Part shown: positions 60,996-64,000 of the stretch, piece after piece
Position numbering within the stretch: position 1 is the stretch's first letter
Layout: the number at the start of each line of letters is the position of its first letter
From: Roseateles_E cavernae
GTDB lineage: Bacteria; Pseudomonadota; Gammaproteobacteria; Burkholderiales; Burkholderiaceae_C
Assembly (NCBI RefSeq): GCF_040187885.1
Contig: NZ_JBDPLH010000004.1
Coordinates: forward strand, 62,001-126,000
Length of the DNA stretch: 64,000 bases
Direction: 5' to 3'
Position numbers and translations under genes: made by a program
Notes under the pieces: generated by a model
The model's input: the letters and a program-made list of their open reading frames with translations, nothing else
Told to the model about the DNA's origin: nothing
Databases searched by the model: none

Positions 60996-61843
60996 CGCTG
61001 ACAGGCCTCCATATGCGGATCGAACCAGAGCTGGGTCAGCTGCGCGCTGATCAGGCATTTGTCACCGAAGTCGCAGCCGGTGCGGATCTGCAGCCGGTAG
61101 CTGGCGTCGCGGCCGCTTTTGACGCTCTTCGCGTTCTTGTCGCCCTTGTCGCCCTTGTCGTCGCCGCCGTGCCAGCGCAGCTGCAGGCGGTCGCAGCGCC
61201 GGCCCCAGAAGGCCTGGGTGCTGCGGATGCCGCGCTTGCGATTGAGGAAGTCCAGCCAGCCCCAGCTGGGGTTGTAGGTGTTCAGCGCCACCGCCTGCAG
61301 CAGCGCGAAACGGCCCGAGCCCTTCTGGCCGACACCGGCCATCACCTCGAAGCCCTGGCAGCCCTGCAGATCGTCGGTCAGGTCCTGCCACTGGCCGTTG
61401 GCCAGCAGCGGCTCGGGCGCGCTGCGCGGGTCGCTGCCGCGCCGGCCGCTGCTACGCACCGTGCCCTGCACGTCCAGCATGTCCTGCGGGTCGGCGGTGC
61501 CGATGCCGACGCGCTGGCCGCTGTCCTGGTCGGCGTCCAGGCACAGCAGCGGCGCGCTCGCGCCGTCGCCGGCCGAGCCACCGCGCTGCAGCAGCAGCTG
61601 ATCGCGCGCGCGGCTCAGCGCCACGCGCCACAGCACGCTGTCGGGGTTCTGGTCGCGCAGAAAGCTCAGGAGCGCGTCATGGCCCACCGGCGCATAGATC
61701 TCCTCGCCGCGCTCGACCGTCTTGCGAAAACCCTCGTCGCTCATATTGAGCATGGAGTCGATCAGGTCGGCGAAATGGTCCTCGTTGGGCAGCTGGCCCT
61801 CGCGGAAATAGTTCTTCAGCGTCTCGCGATTGCGACGTGTCAT
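60992..61843 (-). CDS. eCIS-associated protein with tail-fibre-like motif, 283 aa
   Basis: A 283-aa protein starting at ATG 61843 (ATGA overlap). The N-terminus, MTRRNRETLKNYFREGQLPN and HFADLIDSMLN, is a recurrent eCIS-cluster module. At 112-129 it has RVGIGTADP and MLDVQGTV, the VGIGT...LDVxGTV pattern common in phage tail fibres. The C-terminal half is compact, with FEVMAGVGQKGSGRFALL and YNPSWGWLDF, and a Lys/Asp-rich loop (DKGDKGDKN). It sits between the Afp11-like and Afp12-like genes. A fibre or baseplate-collar role is inferred. Confidence 0.65.
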   Translation of the reverse strand: MTRRNRETLKNYFREGQLPNEDHFADLIDSMLNMSDEGFRKTVERGEEIYAPVGHDALLSFLRDQNPDSVLWRVALSRARDQLLLQRGGSAGDGASAPLLCLDADQDSGQRVGIGTADPQDMLDVQGTVRSSGRRGSDPRSAPEPLLANGQWQDLTDDLQGCQGFEVMAGVGQKGSGRFALLQAVALNTYNPSWGWLDFLNRKRGIRSTQAFWGRRCDRLQLRWHGGDDKGDKGDKNAKSVKSGRDASYRLQIRTGCDFGDKCLISAQLTQLWFDPHMEACQR

Positions 61844-64000
61844 GGTTTGACACCCCCGCCGATGATGAAGCTGCTGCCCAGCGCCAGCCGCGCCAGCCCG
61901 GTCACGCGGGCGCGGCGCTCGCCGGGCGCGGTCTGCAGCTCCAGCAGATGGCGGCGCATCGGCAGCAGCAGGGTCCAGCCGCGCCTGGCCGCGATCTCGC
62001 GGCTGCCCAGCCTGGCGCTGTCGCCGAGCCGGTAGCAGCCAGCATCGTCCTGTGTGATGTGCAGCAGCGAGATCGCGCCGATGGAGGCGATCTCGGGCCG
62101 GGCGCGGGCAAAGGCCTCCAGCTCCTCGGCATGCAGGCGCCAGTCGAACTGCACGCCGCGTCCGCCCGGCCGCCACGGCGACAGATAGTCCAGCAGGTCC
62201 AGATTGAGACGGCGCAGCGTGCTGCCGGCCGGCACACCGGCCACCAGGCTCAGCGCGCAGCGCAGCTGTACGCGGGCATAGGCGCAGTTGCGCACCGTCA
62301 GGCTCAGGTGCGGGCTGCTGCGCGCGCTCAGGTAGGCCTGGATGCGGGCCAGCGTCGCCGCATCCAGCCGTGGCGCGGCATCGGCCGGCGCGTCGGGCGG
62401 CGGCGCGGCGACCACCACCACCCGCAGCGCGCCCCGGCTGCCCAGGCAGCGCACCTTGATGACCTCGGGGAAGGCGTCCAGCACCAGGCGCTCGACGTCC
62501 CAGACCGTCGCGGCCCGGCCCTTGTGATGCAGGCGCTCGGCCGCGCGCACATGCAGCGCGGCGTCGTCCTCGGCCGCGCGCGCACCGAAGGCGCCGTCGA
62601 CCTGGCGCACGTTGCCCAGCCCGGCGATGGGCTGCAGGCTGTTCTTGATGCGGCCCGGGGGCAGCGCCGGCTCGCCCGGCGGCGCCGCGCCCAGCCGCAG
62701 CACTTCCAGGCCCTGGGCCTGCACGCCCTGGAAGCCGGCCAGCAGCTCGAAGCCCCAGTCGGCGCTCAGGCGCAGCCAGAACAGCTCGGGCCCGGGCAGG
62801 GCCGGGCAGCCGCGGCTCAGATCGGCCGGCAGGTCCAGCACCATCAGGCCGCTGCGCAACAGGCCCTGGGTGCCGTCGTGCAGCAGGCGCTGGGGGTCCA
62901 GCCAGCGCCAGGCATCGCCGCACCAGGCGGCCCAGCGCAGCCGCGGGCGCTGCGCGTCCGGCGCATCGGCGGCCTGTTCGGCGCGCAGCCTAAACAGCAG
63001 GGACAGCGGCCCCTGCAGCTCGCTGGCGCGCAGACCGATGAAGAGCTGGCCGTCGGCCTGCAGGCGCGGCAGCCAGTGGTGGCCGCGCTGCCCGGGCAGC
63101 AAGCGCTCCCGGCCGAACGGGCCTTGCTGGAACAGCTGGCTGGCACCGGGCTGATCGGCCTCGGCCGTCAGCAGGCCGATCAGCTCTCTGGCTTCGTAGT
63201 CGACGCTGAGCTGCTCCAGCTGCGGGGTGTAGGGCGGCCGGGGCAGCGGCTCGGGCTCGCGGGCGCGCTTGAGCCGGCTGTTGCGGCTCAGCACCTCGGT
63301 CATCAGCTGCGGGTAGAGCGCATGGCCGAAGGCCGCCGGCGGTTCGGCCAGGCCCAGGCGGAAAAAGCCCTGGCGGCTGGCCAGGCTGAACTCGCCGCTC
63401 TGCCCCGGCTGGCCGGCTGGTTCGGCGCGGTGCCAGCGCTTGAGTTCGGTGGCGTCCAGCGCCAGCGTGCGCTGCGCCGCGATGCGACGCTGGCCGCTCA
63501 GGCTGTCGAACAGCGCCGTGGCCTCGCCCTGGGCCGCCTGCCAGCGGCCATTGGCCAGCAGCGACCAGCGCGCACGGAACACCGGGTTGCTCCAGTCGCC
63601 CGGATAGCCGCGGTAGTGCTCGGCAAAACCGCCACCGCAGCCGGGCAGCGCGGCCCACAGCAGATGCAGACGCAGGCTTTGCAGCGGCTTGGCCACCAGC
63701 TCGGGGCTGCCCAGCACCAGATAGGAGGCGGCGTCGGGCAGTGGTCCGAAGGGCGCGAAGGGCTTGCTGGGGTCGAGCCGGCCGAGCTGGTTGTGCAGCC
63801 AGAGCTGGCGCAGGCCACGCACCTTCACCGCCAGCGCGATGCTGTGCAGCGGCAGCTGCTGCAGCAGGCTGTAGGCATGCAGCCGGGTCTGCGGCTGCAG
63901 CTGCAGCTGCAGCACCGGCAGGGCCGGCCAGTCCGGGCCATGGAGGGCGGCCTGGCAGGCGACGATGGCCGGCTGCTCGGGCCGCAGGCGCAGGCTCAAC
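61840..64000 (-). CDS. eCIS baseplate protein (Afp11-like), continuing beyond the window
   Basis: About 719 codons of a gene that runs to the right edge on the minus strand; its true start is not established, since the first in-frame TTG lies at the very edge. The C-terminal 250 residues carry the baseplate J-type module (RIKNSLQPIAGLGNVRQVDG, ATVWDVERLVLDAFPEVIKV and LDYLSPWRPGG). The N-terminal 450 residues are a large beta-rich region. It precedes the 283-aa protein with ATGA overlap. The remaining eCIS genes (tube, sheath, LysM, spike, PAAR) should lie to the right. Confidence 0.8.
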   Translation of the reverse strand, partial: LSLRLRPEQPAIVACQAALHGPDWPALPVLQLQLQPQTRLHAYSLLQQLPLHSIALAVKVRGLRQLWLHNQLGRLDPSKPFAPFGPLPDAASYLVLGSPELVAKPLQSLRLHLLWAALPGCGGGFAEHYRGYPGDWSNPVFRARWSLLANGRWQAAQGEATALFDSLSGQRRIAAQRTLALDATELKRWHRAEPAGQPGQSGEFSLASRQGFFRLGLAEPPAAFGHALYPQLMTEVLSRNSRLKRAREPEPLPRPPYTPQLEQLSVDYEARELIGLLTAEADQPGASQLFQQGPFGRERLLPGQRGHHWLPRLQADGQLFIGLRASELQGPLSLLFRLRAEQAADAPDAQRPRLRWAAWCGDAWRWLDPQRLLHDGTQGLLRSGLMVLDLPADLSRGCPALPGPELFWLRLSADWGFELLAGFQGVQAQGLEVLRLGAAPPGEPALPPGRIKNSLQPIAGLGNVRQVDGAFGARAAEDDAALHVRAAERLHHKGRAATVWDVERLVLDAFPEVIKVRCLGSRGALRVVVVAAPPPDAPADAAPRLDAATLARIQAYLSARSSPHLSLTVRNCAYARVQLRCALSLVAGVPAGSTLRRLNLDLLDYLSPWRPGGRGVQFDWRLHAEELEAFARARPEIASIGAISLLHITQDDAGCYRLGDSARLGSREIAARRGWTLLLPMRRHLLELQTAPGERRARVTGLARLALGSSFIIGGGVKP

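Overview
The window looks like a high-GC betaproteobacterial chromosome of the order Burkholderiales, probably near the Roseateles/Mitsuaria/Rubrivivax/Leptothrix group. The grounds are very high GC at third codon positions, house-keeping genes of burkholderial type (Fur, MoxR/DUF58/TgpA, Mrp antiporter, class I fumarase, small Trp-rich protein) and a secreted chitinase operon. No taxonomic marker such as rRNA is present, so this placement is inference.

Layout. (1) 1-3018 is the right end of an acquired island. It holds, on the minus strand, three overlapping genes of a HORMA/TRIP13-type (type III) CBASS anti-phage system that runs off the left edge, then an orphan hypothetical gene, then an AT-richer gene-free strip containing six copies of ATTGCG, all in the same orientation. 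The strip abuts comEC, which has lost its 5' end, so the island appears to have interrupted comEC. (2) 3019-19428 is ordinary chromosome: mltB/tgpA/DUF58/moxR operon, a histone-deacetylase-like amidohydrolase, an MscS channel, a chemotaxis receptor, class I fumarase and an Mla-like lipid ABC transporter (permease, ATPase, MCE protein, lipoprotein). (3) 19583-25487 is a six-gene Mrp Na+/H+ antiporter operon with fused MrpA-MrpB. (4) 25494-39238 holds yqhA, acs, cytochrome c, a Trp-rich protein, ilvD/lysR, lgt, dnaQ, two identical tRNA-Val(CAC), a ZIP transporter/hypothetical/fur operon, a Na/Pi cotransporter-PhoU protein, a Nudix hydrolase and an FAD oxidoreductase. (5) 39231-45920 is a three-gene chitinase operon (GH19, GH18, GH18), each protein with a signal peptide and an N-terminal CBM5/12 chitin-binding module. 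Inverted TGGTATC/GATACCA repeats lie upstream and may be an operator. (6) 46170-48790 holds bpt-aat (N-degron leucyl/phenylalanyl transferases), an Spx/ArsC-like protein and riboflavin synthase.

(7) 48867-64000 is the most interesting region: the distal half of an extracellular contractile injection system (eCIS, Afp/PVC-like) operon, all on the minus strand and tightly overlapped. In transcription order it encodes an Afp11-like baseplate protein (cut by the window edge), a small fibre-like protein, an Afp12-like baseplate protein, a tape-measure protein, an Afp15-like AAA+ ATPase, a membrane-anchored GH18-like protein with a degenerate active site, and three candidate cargo proteins. These are a small basic protein, a DUF4157 protein with a C-terminal deaminase-type zinc site (CAE...PCxxC), and a protein with an HELEH metalloprotease motif. 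All three carry the same short motif, PRQ-x5-QI-x-QL, 30-55 residues from the N terminus, which I propose as a cargo-loading signal. No immunity genes are seen beside the toxins, which fits cargo aimed at eukaryotic or distant targets.
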